DNA of 64,000 bases from Hornefia porci (GTDB taxonomy: Bacteria > Bacillota > Clostridia > Peptostreptococcales > Anaerovoracaceae): the NCBI RefSeq assembly GCF_001940235.1, contig NZ_MJIE01000001.1:1364001-1428000 (forward strand), read 5' to 3'. Below, piece by piece: positions 42,316-50,471 of this stretch. Each line of letters opens with the position of its first letter. Position 1 is the first letter of the stretch. The notes beneath the pieces were generated by a model. It made no database searches, had not been told where the DNA came from, and saw only the letters and a list, made by a program, of their open reading frames with translations. The position numbers and the translations under genes are program-made.

Positions 42316-42678
42316 CTATCCAATCAATTTTTCAATCGCTTCTTCCTTTGTGGCGACAAAGAATGCGTTGATTCCTTTGTTGCTCTCATAAATAAAATCC
42401 TTCAGAGCTTTGCTTGTGTAACTGGAATAGTCCCCATAGACAGCGATCCGGCCGCCGTAGTTGACATACTTCTGCAGGATCTCACCTGCCAGACCGGTAC
42501 TGAGAACAAAAAAATCCGCCGCAAGCAGTGCACTGCTGATCACGATATTCTCCGTCCCAATCTCGTATTTCGCAGTCATCAGTAAATCCAAAGCAGACTG
42601 TGCGTCTGTAATAACAGGCGAATCACCGTTTACAATAGCACAGACCGCACCGTCCTTCTCAAATTTCGTAATATCCAT
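42316..42678 (-). CDS. DUF4180 family protein
   Basis: A 120-residue cytosolic protein matching DUF4180: GDSPVITDAQSALDLLMTAK, NIVISSALLAADFFVLSTGL, AGEILQKYVNYGGRIAVYGD, FFVATKEEAIEKLI. The fold is probably alpha/beta, STAS-like. GGAGGTGG precedes the ATG. It is immediately upstream of crcB, probably co-transcribed. Function unknown. Confidence 0.82.
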   Translation of the reverse strand: MDITKFEKDGAVCAIVNGDSPVITDAQSALDLLMTAKYEIGTENIVISSALLAADFFVLSTGLAGEILQKYVNYGGRIAVYGDYSSYTSKALKDFIYESNKGINAFFVATKEEAIEKLIG

Positions 42679-42748
42679 TGTACCACCTCCATCCGAAGTT
42701 ATCTTCTATATTCTCCATTTTTTCCGATCCACAACTCATACTGCGCCT

Positions 42749-42967
42749 TCATCGCCGCTTACCGAACAGAAAGAAATTCACGAGCCAGAAAACCGCCCCA
42801 TACACCAGAAAGGTGACGGACACGATCAGGATCCATATTCCAATATCGGCTCCGGCGATTGCCAAGGTCCCGGCGCTTTCGGCCGCTTCGCCGCTCCCGT
42901 CTGCTCCGGCCGCTCCGCGGAAAACGACGAAAAGCAGGGCGATTGCCGCACCTAATGCCGCCGACAC
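42749..42967 (-). CDS. Small two-span membrane protein, start uncertain
   Basis: Two hydrophobic segments (SAALGAAIALLFVVFRGAAG; IGIWILIVSVTFLVYGAVFW) separated by a small soluble loop, ending LVNFFLFGKRR. The GTG at 42967 gives 72 residues and cuts close to the first membrane segment. Coding character continues upstream (DGKERVHRKGTFTLTAA) to the stop codon of the HD-domain gene, but contains no ATG, GTG or TTG. The true start may be non-standard or lost. Confidence 0.55.
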   Translation of the reverse strand: MSAALGAAIALLFVVFRGAAGADGSGEAAESAGTLAIAGADIGIWILIVSVTFLVYGAVFWLVNFFLFGKRR

Positions 42968-43021
42968 GGCAGCGGTCAGGGTGAATGTTCCTTTGCGATG
43001 AACCCTCTCTTTTCCGTCTGC

Positions 43022-43510
43022 CTACTGTATTCCGAACACCGCTTTTATCAGCTTCTTCCCAGATTGCGTTTTCGCAGCCTTCTCCAGAAAGCTCCGGATA
43101 CTCTGTCCGGAGTATCCGTTTTCGGAAGCGTTTGCGATGTAGTCAGCCTCAACGAGAATCTGCCAGTCGGCGCTGTCAATCCCTTCAAGGGTATGGTGAT
43201 GTTCAACCAGAAAGGCGACCCTGTCAATCTGAGTCTTTGTCATCCCGGTGTTCGCCAGAAATTCCCTCACCAGCGGCCCGCCTTCCTTCTCCTGATGCTT
43301 TCCGTCAGTATTCCCATACTTTTCACGGCACAAAGGACAGGCGATGTCATGTGTCACAGCAGCGACTTCGAGGATAAACTGGCATTCATCGTCCAGCCCC
43401 TCCAGTTCGCCTATCGTCTTCGCGTATGTCCACACCCGTATCAGATGGTCTATATCGTGAATATTGCCGTCCGACCGGATAATCATTTTCTCAATTATTG
43501 CCGCAATCAT
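43022..43510 (-). CDS. HD-domain phosphohydrolase
   Basis: A 162-residue HD-superfamily protein. The metal set is visible as HDIDHLIRVWTYAKTIGELE, AAVTHDIACPL (the His-Asp pair) and VAFLVEHHHTLEGIDSADW. The arrangement resembles small YedJ/YpgQ-type hydrolases of nucleotides. ATG at 43510 follows GGAAGGGAG; an upstream frame to 43543 is less likely. Its substrate is not known. Confidence 0.85.
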   Translation of the reverse strand: MIAAIIEKMIIRSDGNIHDIDHLIRVWTYAKTIGELEGLDDECQFILEVAAVTHDIACPLCREKYGNTDGKHQEKEGGPLVREFLANTGMTKTQIDRVAFLVEHHHTLEGIDSADWQILVEADYIANASENGYSGQSIRSFLEKAAKTQSGKKLIKAVFGIQ

Positions 43511-43549
43511 CCCTGCTGCGCTCCCTTCCATCAATGCAATCAACGGACA

Positions 43550-43840
43550 TTATTTGTCGATCCACAGATGATGCTTGTCATAATATTCGTCCTCATCCGG
43601 GTCAGGCACCCTGACATTCATAGCGCCCAGCTCCTCCGGTTTGTTCATTCCCGTCACGCTGCCCGGCAGGTCGTCCGCAACCCCGACCGGCGGAATGCTC
43701 CCCCTCACCGGTTGTTTTGTTACCAGCCGGTAAACAAGTCCCCCGACGATAATTCCCGCGATACGCCTCACCGTCTCTGACCGACTGCTCAATCGCAGCC
43801 GGAATATAATCTGTTCAAAATGTCCCTTCTGCATTGTCAT
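43550..43840 (-). CDS. Hypothetical protein, unrecognised
   Basis: Up to 96 residues, mixed hydrophobic N-terminal part (RIAGIIVGGLVYRLVTKQPV) and a strongly acidic end (VRVPDPDEDEYYDKHHLWID). GGAG lies nine bases before the ATG. Codon use resembles the neighbours rather than the AT-rich restriction genes next to it. No family recognised. Confidence 0.45.
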   Translation of the reverse strand: MTMQKGHFEQIIFRLRLSSRSETVRRIAGIIVGGLVYRLVTKQPVRGSIPPVGVADDLPGSVTGMNKPEELGAMNVRVPDPDEDEYYDKHHLWIDK

Positions 43841-43873
43841 GTCTGTTTGCTCCGCGCCCTATCGCACAGTTCT

Positions 43874-44794
43874 TCATCTCGGTCCCATAAACCTATTCCC
43901 ATTCAAATGTATCATATGCTCCGGCATTTCAGCAATCCAGACCTCTGTCTCCCATGCAAGTTCCTCTGCAAATTTTTTATATGTTTTAAAGTCCAGAAAC
44001 GCAGTTACAAATATCTTCCCAGCCGTAACATCTTTTGTCATTTCCGTTATTTCCAGTACACGTTTCGGATTCATCGGACCGACCGATGTTACCGATTCCA
44101 CAAAATAAATCCAGTCCTTATCTTTTCGATACAGCACAACGTCTGGCATCTTATCGTGTAATGTGATTTCAAATCCTAACTCTTTCAACTTTTCTACATT
44201 CTTTACCAGATCTTTTTCTATTGTATCTCCAACGTACAGACACTCCGAATTTGGAGCAAATCTTGGTGCAAATTCTTCGATAATAACTTTTTGAAGCTCG
44301 TTATGCTTACCTGTAGAAAACTTAAAACTTTCACCATTTATATGTACGGGCATCATTGTCATTTTCTTTTTTGAAGCATACAAATCAATTAACTTCTCAT
44401 GGTAATAAAGGAAACGTTTTACAGAGGTTTCCCATGCCGATGTCCCCATAGTTCTCAACATCTTGACTGTCTCTTCTGTCAATCTGTACCGATAATTCGG
44501 GCTGTTGGTCGTTTTCCCATTGTCCTCTATCAATGCGGCGGTCCGAAATCTGTGCAAAGCCTGTTTTCTAAACGTTTCTCTGCTATTTTCTGCATAACTC
44601 ATACCATAAAAGCTATTAACAAACTGAATAATATCATGAATACGAATCCATTCATTTGTTGCCTCGCTCCATGACATATCCGGCTTCACTCCCGCCATTG
44701 CCAGTATCACATAGCAACATATATCTGCTTGCTGTGCCTTGGGCATACCTATTGTTCTCAGAAATCCTCTTGTTTCCTCTATTTTCTTATCCAC
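43874..44794 (-). CDS. Type II restriction endonuclease, BsuBI/PstI family
   Basis: The 306-residue protein matches BsuBI/PstI-type enzymes, which cut CTGCAG. The C-terminal catalytic part contains FSTGKHNELQKVIIEEFAPR, CLYVGDTIEKDLVKNVEKLK, HDKMPDVVLYRKDKDWIYFV, ESVTSVGPMNPKRVLEITEM, within which the E-x-DVV...E-S core forms the active site. The N-terminal helical part reads FLRTIGMPKAQQADICCYVI. It overlaps the methyltransferase gene by eight bases. Base composition is clearly AT-richer than the surroundings, indicating horizontal acquisition. Confidence 0.92.
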   Translation of the reverse strand: MDKKIEETRGFLRTIGMPKAQQADICCYVILAMAGVKPDMSWSEATNEWIRIHDIIQFVNSFYGMSYAENSRETFRKQALHRFRTAALIEDNGKTTNSPNYRYRLTEETVKMLRTMGTSAWETSVKRFLYYHEKLIDLYASKKKMTMMPVHINGESFKFSTGKHNELQKVIIEEFAPRFAPNSECLYVGDTIEKDLVKNVEKLKELGFEITLHDKMPDVVLYRKDKDWIYFVESVTSVGPMNPKRVLEITEMTKDVTAGKIFVTAFLDFKTYKKFAEELAWETEVWIAEMPEHMIHLNGNRFMGPR

Positions 44795-46274
44795 AATACC
44801 CCTCTAATATCAAATTACAATTTGCCTCTGAATAATCCTTACTTTTAAGCATTTTTCTTCCCATCTCCTGAATAGCCTCTAAATCCGGTACAGGCATTGC
44901 GTTGATCTCTGTTGAATTAACCTGCGTAGACCCATTCAAAATACGGTAATATTCGTCATAAAGTGTAGAATTAAACAACACATACAAACCATATACTAGA
45001 CATTCTGACATCTCCGTTAATACACCGTCCACAAAATTAATTTTATTCTGTGTACTTATCTTTTTGTATTGTGGGAATCTTTTTGCCAGATATACTCCAC
45101 ACTGTAATCTTCGGTGTTCTTCCTTTGCTGTAAATCGTTTTACAAATAGATAATTTTTATTATCCTGCATCAACCCCTTTTGCCCTGTCACTACATATTC
45201 ATGCTCTTTATGTATCGGGAATTCGACTTTCCCATGCTCTATATGTTGTGCATAAAATAAAGGAATCGCTCCTTCTTCTTCCTCATCCCGCAAGATTTCA
45301 CGATTACGAAAATCTACTGTTAATCCTGTTTTCATTTTTACGCCAATTGCCGGCAGCGTTTTATCAAATTTGCGAATTTTCCTCAAAACTTCCACTTCTT
45401 TTTCATCAGTCATAAGGTAAACGTAATAATCCGAACCAGCTACAACCAAATCATACGGAACTGTCAATGAACTTATTTCTCCAAAATCACCATTTGATTT
45501 CGACGATGTAATAGTAACTGTTTCCGGGGGTTTAGCCGTTTTTCTTACCTTAATGATGATTGTTTCCTGTAGTACACTTTCTTTGTCAAATACCTTACTG
45601 CGACTAACAAAAAGATGAATGCGTTCCAGTTTCCCGACTGTCAGAAAATACTCTCTGAAACGTTTAAAATATGCTCCAGATGTCCATGATCGCGGAATAA
45701 TATATACCATTTCCCCATCCTCACATAAATTAAACAGCCCCATAGAAGCAAAAATAAAATACAAATTTGGTGCCCCATAGCATATTTCCGGCATCGCTGT
45801 TGCTTCTGGAGCATCTTTAGAAATTTTCATATATGGAGGATTTCCAATTACAAAATCATATTTCTTAGGATCATCACTTCCACCTATCATATGGTTAAAA
45901 TCAAGGTATTGAGTAAGGATATAATTGTCTTCGATTATGTTAATATCAATTTTTTTTTCGGATTTTGCCTTGCAGTATTCCAAATTTCGCTTTAGCAATG
46001 GCAATACATTATTATCATTCTCATAACAGGTAAGCTCAATTTTCTGGACAGAGTCTATAGTTTCTAATCTTTCAATAAAAGCACACGATAGTATGCCCGA
46101 ACCAGCTCCTGCATCAAGTACGCTTACCCTACTCTTCTTCTCATCAATATCATATAAATCAGCCATAAAACGGGCAGTCTCCATACTTGTAAAAAACTGC
46201 CCATACCTTTTACGCTCTTTTTTCGGCATACTGTCTATATATTCGTTTGTAAGTCTTATAACTTTTTCCAGCAT
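44787..46274 (-). CDS. DNA adenine methyltransferase partner of the BsuBI/PstI-type enzyme
   Basis: The 495-residue N6-adenine methyltransferase has a SAM-binding motif VLDAGAGSGILSC (about residues 50-62) and catalytic NPPY (YDFVIGNPPYMKIS). A C-terminal target-recognition region ends QVNSTEINAMPVPDLEAIQE. RYGQFFTSMETARFMADLYD at the N terminus is typical of this class. It should protect host sites (probably CTGCAG) from the adjacent nuclease. ATG at 46274 follows AGGTAGGTGG; a frame to 46337 is longer than the family. AT-rich like its partner. Confidence 0.92.
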   Translation of the reverse strand: MLEKVIRLTNEYIDSMPKKERKRYGQFFTSMETARFMADLYDIDEKKSRVSVLDAGAGSGILSCAFIERLETIDSVQKIELTCYENDNNVLPLLKRNLEYCKAKSEKKIDINIIEDNYILTQYLDFNHMIGGSDDPKKYDFVIGNPPYMKISKDAPEATAMPEICYGAPNLYFIFASMGLFNLCEDGEMVYIIPRSWTSGAYFKRFREYFLTVGKLERIHLFVSRSKVFDKESVLQETIIIKVRKTAKPPETVTITSSKSNGDFGEISSLTVPYDLVVAGSDYYVYLMTDEKEVEVLRKIRKFDKTLPAIGVKMKTGLTVDFRNREILRDEEEEGAIPLFYAQHIEHGKVEFPIHKEHEYVVTGQKGLMQDNKNYLFVKRFTAKEEHRRLQCGVYLAKRFPQYKKISTQNKINFVDGVLTEMSECLVYGLYVLFNSTLYDEYYRILNGSTQVNSTEINAMPVPDLEAIQEMGRKMLKSKDYSEANCNLILEGYCG

Positions 46275-46419
46275 ATTCCACCTACCTGCAAGACTTTTAT
46301 TTCCTGTTATTATACTATAACTCAATCCTGTTTTCAACGCTCTTTAACGAACATTTGTTCTTTTTTATTTCTCAGATTTCACCGGCATCCAAAAATCAAA
46401 AATGCATTTTTAATCCACC

Positions 46420-46633
46420 TTTCTCTCGCAACCCGCCGTCCTGCGCCTCCTCTTTCAGTCGGCTTGCACCGCTCGCTGCCCGTCAGTCCACCGGACTGAC
46501 GGGTTTCACGCTCGCGCCCTTTTGGAGACCTGCCCGATGAGCCATGTGAATCGCCGGCAGGTCCCATGTCAGGAGCGCAGCGCTTCAGCGCGTGGCGCTC
46601 TACGGCCCGGGTTCGATTCCCTTTTTCTCTATC
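46420..46633. other. Hairpin-rich non-coding block with tRNA-like fragment
   Basis: No supported gene. Perfect inverted repeats: CCCGTCAGTCC/GGACTGACGGG around ACC (about 46480-46504), GACCTGCC/GGCAGGTC (about 46528-46565) and GAGCGC/GCGCTC (about 46573-46600). Then GGGTTCGATTCCC (about 46609-46621) copies the T-arm of the adjacent tRNA-Gly in the opposite orientation. It may be a structured RNA or the scar of an insertion at the tRNA gene. Confidence 0.5.
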
Positions 46634-46679
46634 CCACGAAAAAAACGGCTTCCTTTTCAGGATGCCGTTTTTTTCGTGG
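46634..46679. terminator. Bidirectional terminator after tRNA-Gly
   Basis: Sixteen-base perfect arms (46634-46649 and 46664-46679; core ACGAAAAAAACGGC) with a 14-base loop. The right arm overlaps the encoded CCA of the tRNA-Gly gene. A/T runs in the stem make it usable on either strand. Confidence 0.8.
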
Positions 46680-46750
46680 AGCGGGCGAAGGGAATCGAAC
46701 CCTCAACGCAAGCTTGGGAAGCTCGAATTTTACCACTAAACTACGCCCGC
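46677..46750 (-). tRNA. tRNA-Gly (anticodon CCC)
   Basis: The acceptor stem GCGGGCG pairs perfectly with CGCCCGC. D-loop AGTGGTA, anticodon stem CGAGC/GCTTG with loop TTCCCAA giving CCC, T-arm GAGGG-TTCGATT-CCCTT, discriminator T and an encoded CCA. It lies between the aminotransferase and the hairpin block, the usual type of site for island insertion. Confidence 0.93.
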
Positions 46751-46785
46751 ATATGCGGCCGGTGAAACCGGCCAACGATATTATA

Positions 46786-48024
46786 CTATCTTTTGTTCAA
46801 AACTTCAACTACTTTGGCGGGAATCCTGCGGCATTTCTCTTCTGAGACGGACGCCAGCGAGACGCGCAGTCCCATGGCCAGCGGCACCAGGAAGATGCCC
46901 TCCGCTTCCAGCTCACGGCTGGCGGAAGCCGGATCATCACAGGGAATCGATGCGAAGAATCCGCCGTCGTAGGGAAGAATCGGCAGACCGGCCCGCGCCG
47001 CCTCCTCTTCAAAGGCGCGGCCGCGCTTCAGAAGCATGTCGCGGATCTCCTTCCTTTCCTTTGTGACCCGATCCAGAAGATCCTTATCGGCGAAGATATT
47101 GGCGATGATGCTCTGGCCGACTCTGGGGCTGTTGGACCAGGACGCGCGGGAGGAAAACTCGCAGACACGGACGAACTCGTCCGCAATCTCCTCATTCGGC
47201 GCGAGGCAGATCATCGCTCCGCACCGCAGTCCGTACAGAGTGAACGTCTTGGACATGCTGAACGCCAGAATCGGGAGGACATTCGCAGGCAGCTCCTCCA
47301 GATACGGAAGGAAGCTTCTGTATTCGTCTTCATCTCCGGCAAAATCAATATACGCAGTGTCCACCAGCAGCGCGATGCGCTTTTCCGGTTCCTGCGACGA
47401 CAGGATGCCGATCACCTTCTGCCAGTCCGAATCAGTCAGCGAATACCCCGTCGGATTCTGTGCCGGCGTATTCAGAATGATAATCAGGCGGTCCTGCTTC
47501 TCCAGCATTTCTCCGACCCGTTTGCGGAAATCCTCTGCGTTGAAGCCGTGATTCTCGTCAAACAGACGGAAGGTCGCAATGCTGCGTCCCTGCTCAGCCG
47601 CAATGGTTTTGTAGGGAGACCAGTGCCAGTCAGTCGTCAGAATCTGATCTCCCGGACAGGAATAGTTGGCGATGGTGTTCCGCAGCGACCCGGTACCTCC
47701 CGGCGTTGCCACAGCGCGCACCTGCCCCTTGGGCTCGTAGTTCCTCAACGCCGCCCGTATCGCCGCCTTCCGGAATTCGGGCGTTCCCCCGATGGGCGCG
47801 TACTGGGCGTATTCCACCGGCTCAAGGCCCATGAACGTATCATCCACCGAAGAAAGCACCAGCAGTTCTCCCTCATCGTCCAGAAGAGCGCCGATAGTCG
47901 CATTGATGACTTTGTCCTCACCGACGTCCTCCGCCATTTCCCGGGCTCTGCGGCTGATGCCGAAGATCACATCTTCCTTAGGAATGTTTCTGCCGTTCGC
48001 GGCAGCCATAATAAAATCTGACAT
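46786..48024 (-). CDS. Pyridoxal-phosphate aminotransferase, class I/II
   Basis: A 412-residue fold-type I aminotransferase. The cofactor lysine is in LAFSMSKTFTLYGLRCGAMI, with the N-terminal PIGGTPEFRKAAI region, ILNTPAQNPTGYSLTDSDWQ (NPTG motif) and RVSLASVSEEKC (carboxylate-binding arginine). SMSKT and the overall pattern suggest an aromatic- or aspartate-type enzyme, but substrate is not determined. ATG at 48024 follows GGGGGAG; an upstream in-frame start at 48057 is less likely. Confidence 0.9.
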   Translation of the reverse strand: MSDFIMAAANGRNIPKEDVIFGISRRAREMAEDVGEDKVINATIGALLDDEGELLVLSSVDDTFMGLEPVEYAQYAPIGGTPEFRKAAIRAALRNYEPKGQVRAVATPGGTGSLRNTIANYSCPGDQILTTDWHWSPYKTIAAEQGRSIATFRLFDENHGFNAEDFRKRVGEMLEKQDRLIIILNTPAQNPTGYSLTDSDWQKVIGILSSQEPEKRIALLVDTAYIDFAGDEDEYRSFLPYLEELPANVLPILAFSMSKTFTLYGLRCGAMICLAPNEEIADEFVRVCEFSSRASWSNSPRVGQSIIANIFADKDLLDRVTKERKEIRDMLLKRGRAFEEEAARAGLPILPYDGGFFASIPCDDPASASRELEAEGIFLVPLAMGLRVSLASVSEEKCRRIPAKVVEVLNKR

Positions 48025-48149
48025 AGCAATCTCCCCCTGCGCATAGTTTTTGTACAAAATTCTGTTCTATTATATTCCAAACCGCACCGGTTTACAAGAG
48101 TTCAGAGGGTTTTTCAGCGGAGGTTCTGCCCTGCCGCGTCCGATTCGTC

Positions 48150-48797
48150 CTACAGTGCCTTCCTCAGGCGCATGAAGCTGATGCTCTTGCCTGCGGCGGA
48201 GAATTTGTCCTCATACTCCGTTGTCACATATTCCGAAGGCGCCTTCGCAACATGCAGATCCCTCGTCACTTCCTCCACGACGAAGAACCCCTGCTTCAGC
48301 ACCTGCTCCAGCGAATACTCGAACAGCCCGTCGTTATCAGTCTTGAACTCCAGGATTCCTCCCGGGCTGAGAACACGGGCGTACTCCTTCAGCTTCTCAC
48401 CGCTGGTGAGTCTCCGCTTGGCGTGGCGCTCCTTGGGCCACGGATCGCTGAAATTCAGAAAGATCCAGTCCACCTCTCCGTCCGCGAATATTTCATCCAG
48501 AGAACGGATATACTGCAGCACGAAGCGGACGTTCTCACTTCCCGTTTCTCTCTCCTTCTCCAGCGCGTGAAGCGCCACGCTCCTGTGCCCTTCAAAGCCC
48601 AGGAACATCCAGTCCGGGTGACGTTCAGACATTCTCGTGATGAACTGACCCTTGCCGCATCCAATCTCAATGGCGAAGGGACGGTTCCCTGCAAACTCTT
48701 CTCTCCAGCGCCCTCTGTATTCGCCGGGGCTGTCAATGCAATACTGTCGGAAGGCCTCGATTTTACTGTCGAGATCCTTTATCTTTCTCTGCCTCAA
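48150..48797 (-). CDS. trmB: tRNA (guanine-N7)-methyltransferase TrmB
   Basis: This enzyme makes m7G46 in the variable loop of tRNAs using SAM. The 215-residue protein has the SAM motif AIEIGCGKGQFITRMSERHP, the family blocks NFSDPWPKERHAKRRLTSGE and GGILEFKTDNDGLFEYSLEQ, and the C-terminal VTTEYEDKFSAAGKSISFMR. It begins 13 bp after ecfT, so it is probably the last gene of that operon. Confidence 0.96.
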   Translation of the reverse strand: MRQRKIKDLDSKIEAFRQYCIDSPGEYRGRWREEFAGNRPFAIEIGCGKGQFITRMSERHPDWMFLGFEGHRSVALHALEKERETGSENVRFVLQYIRSLDEIFADGEVDWIFLNFSDPWPKERHAKRRLTSGEKLKEYARVLSPGGILEFKTDNDGLFEYSLEQVLKQGFFVVEEVTRDLHVAKAPSEYVTTEYEDKFSAAGKSISFMRLRKAL

Positions 48798-48810
48798 TCT
48801 GCTTCCTCCG

Positions 48811-49611
48811 CTAAAACATAATGCGCATTCCTATGATTACTCCCAGGAACAAAAACATCCCGGCCAGACACAGTGCGTCCGCCCGTCCCATCTTCATTCC
48901 GTTCATCCTCGTTCTTCCCGCGCCGCCCCGGTAGCACCGGGCCTCCATCGCCATAGCGAGATCCTGCGCGATCCGGAAGGCGCTGACAAAGAGCGGAACC
49001 AGAATCGGAATCAGCGATTTCGCCCGGGCGAAAATGTTTCCGCTCTCAAAATCCGCGCCGCGGGCCTGCTGCGCTTTAATGATTTTGTCGGTTTCCTCCA
49101 TCAGCGTCGGGATGAACCGAAGAGCGATGGACATCATCATGGCGATCTCATGCGTGGCGACCCCGACTTTGTTCAGCGGGCTCAGCAGGCGTTCGATACC
49201 GTCCGTCAGGCTGATGGGCGTCGTCGTCAGAGTCAGCAGCGACGTACCGATGATCAGCAGAATCAGACGGATACTCATGAACACCGCCGTATACAGACCG
49301 TTATCCGTCACGCGCAGCGGACCGATATGGTACAGCACTCTGCCGTCAATCATGAAAATGTTCAGGCAGAAGGTGAAAATCAGGATAATCAGAATCGGCT
49401 TGAGCCCTCTCATGATAAACCCCGGCGGCACTCTGGAGATCCCGACGACCACCGCCAGCACGCCTGCGCAGACCGCGAATCCCGGAAAATCGTTCACGAT
49501 AAACAGCTCGATAATATACAGAACCGCCGCTGTTATTTTCACTCTCGGATCCAGCCGGTGCACAAAGGATTGCACCGGATAATACTGACCCAGCGTAATA
49601 TCTCGGATCAT
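48811..49611 (-). CDS. ecfT: ECF transporter transmembrane component EcfT
   Basis: The energy-coupling-factor T subunit links the two ATPases to exchangeable vitamin-binding S subunits. The 266-residue protein opens YYPVQSFVHRLDPRVKITAA and has about five to six membrane segments. Its coupling helices contain AQDLAMAMEARCYRGGAGRT, the A-R-[CG] motif that touches the ATPases. It overlaps ecfA2 by four bases. No S subunit gene lies here, so the module probably serves several S subunits elsewhere (group II). Confidence 0.95.
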   Translation of the reverse strand: MIRDITLGQYYPVQSFVHRLDPRVKITAAVLYIIELFIVNDFPGFAVCAGVLAVVVGISRVPPGFIMRGLKPILIILIFTFCLNIFMIDGRVLYHIGPLRVTDNGLYTAVFMSIRLILLIIGTSLLTLTTTPISLTDGIERLLSPLNKVGVATHEIAMMMSIALRFIPTLMEETDKIIKAQQARGADFESGNIFARAKSLIPILVPLFVSAFRIAQDLAMAMEARCYRGGAGRTRMNGMKMGRADALCLAGMFLFLGVIIGMRIMF

Positions 49612-50471
49612 TTCGCTTTGCTTCCTCTCAGATAATCATAAATCGACTCCTCCGCCTCCCGCAGCGTCAGCGCTCCGATATCGACGTCGATTCCTCTCTC
49701 CTTCAGCTGATACATCATTTCTGTCGCCGGCGGCACATCCAGCGCAATCGCCGCAAGCCGGTCCCGCTGACGGAATACCTCCTTCGGCGTTCCCACCGTG
49801 ATCAGCTTGCCCCGATCCATAACCATCACTTTGTCCGAAAGCGCGGCCACATCGTCCATATTATGGGAGACAAAAATAATGATATTCTGCTGTGATTCAT
49901 GTACCTTGCGGATCATTGCCATAATCTCGTCATGGGAGCCCGGATCAAGCCCCGCGGTGGGCTCGTCCAGAATCAGCACCTGCGGTTTCATGGCGATGAC
50001 GCCGGCGATGGCGACCCGGCGCTTCTGCCCTCCGGAAAGCTCAAAGGGCGATCGCTCAGCCACCTCGCCGTAGTCCAGTCCGACAAGCTCCAGCGCGTCA
50101 CGGACGCGTTCGTCGATTTCGTCCTTCCGCAGTCCCAGATTTCCGGGGCCGAACGCCACATCCGCAGCGACGGTCTCCTCAAACAGCTGGTATTCCGGAT
50201 ACTGAAAGACCAGCCCGACCCTACGCCGCACATCCCGCATGGAAATCCCCGGGCGGGTAATCTCCGTTCCGCCGACGATAATCGTGCCCCCGTGAGGCTT
50301 CAGCAGGCCGTTCAGCTGCTGCAGCAGCGTGGATTTACCGCTTCCCGTGTGGCCGATGATACCCGCCACCTCGCCGTCATAGATATCGAAATTGATATTG
50401 TCCAGGGCGACAGTCTCACTGGTCAGACCTTCGTTATATATGTATGAAAGATTTCTTACCTGTATTGACAT
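49608..50471 (-). CDS. ecfA2: ECF transporter ATPase EcfA2
   Basis: The 287-residue ATP-binding subunit has Walker A GHTGSGKST (from residue 40), signature ELSGGQKRRVAIAGVIAMKP and Walker B VLILDEPTAGLDPGSHDEIM. It also has the C-terminal extension typical of EcfA. It overlaps ecfA1 by 16 bases and ecfT by four. With EcfA1 it forms the heterodimeric motor of an ECF vitamin/metal importer. Confidence 0.95.
   Translation of the reverse strand: MSIQVRNLSYIYNEGLTSETVALDNINFDIYDGEVAGIIGHTGSGKSTLLQQLNGLLKPHGGTIIVGGTEITRPGISMRDVRRRVGLVFQYPEYQLFEETVAADVAFGPGNLGLRKDEIDERVRDALELVGLDYGEVAERSPFELSGGQKRRVAIAGVIAMKPQVLILDEPTAGLDPGSHDEIMAMIRKVHESQQNIIIFVSHNMDDVAALSDKVMVMDRGKLITVGTPKEVFRQRDRLAAIALDVPPATEMMYQLKERGIDVDIGALTLREAEESIYDYLRGSKAK

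Noticed and set aside
46379..46845. Open frames over the hairpin block and tRNA (one reading GAGEGNRTLN)
   Set aside because: They cross the tRNA-Gly gene and its terminator; this is a familiar false protein from tRNA antisense sequence.
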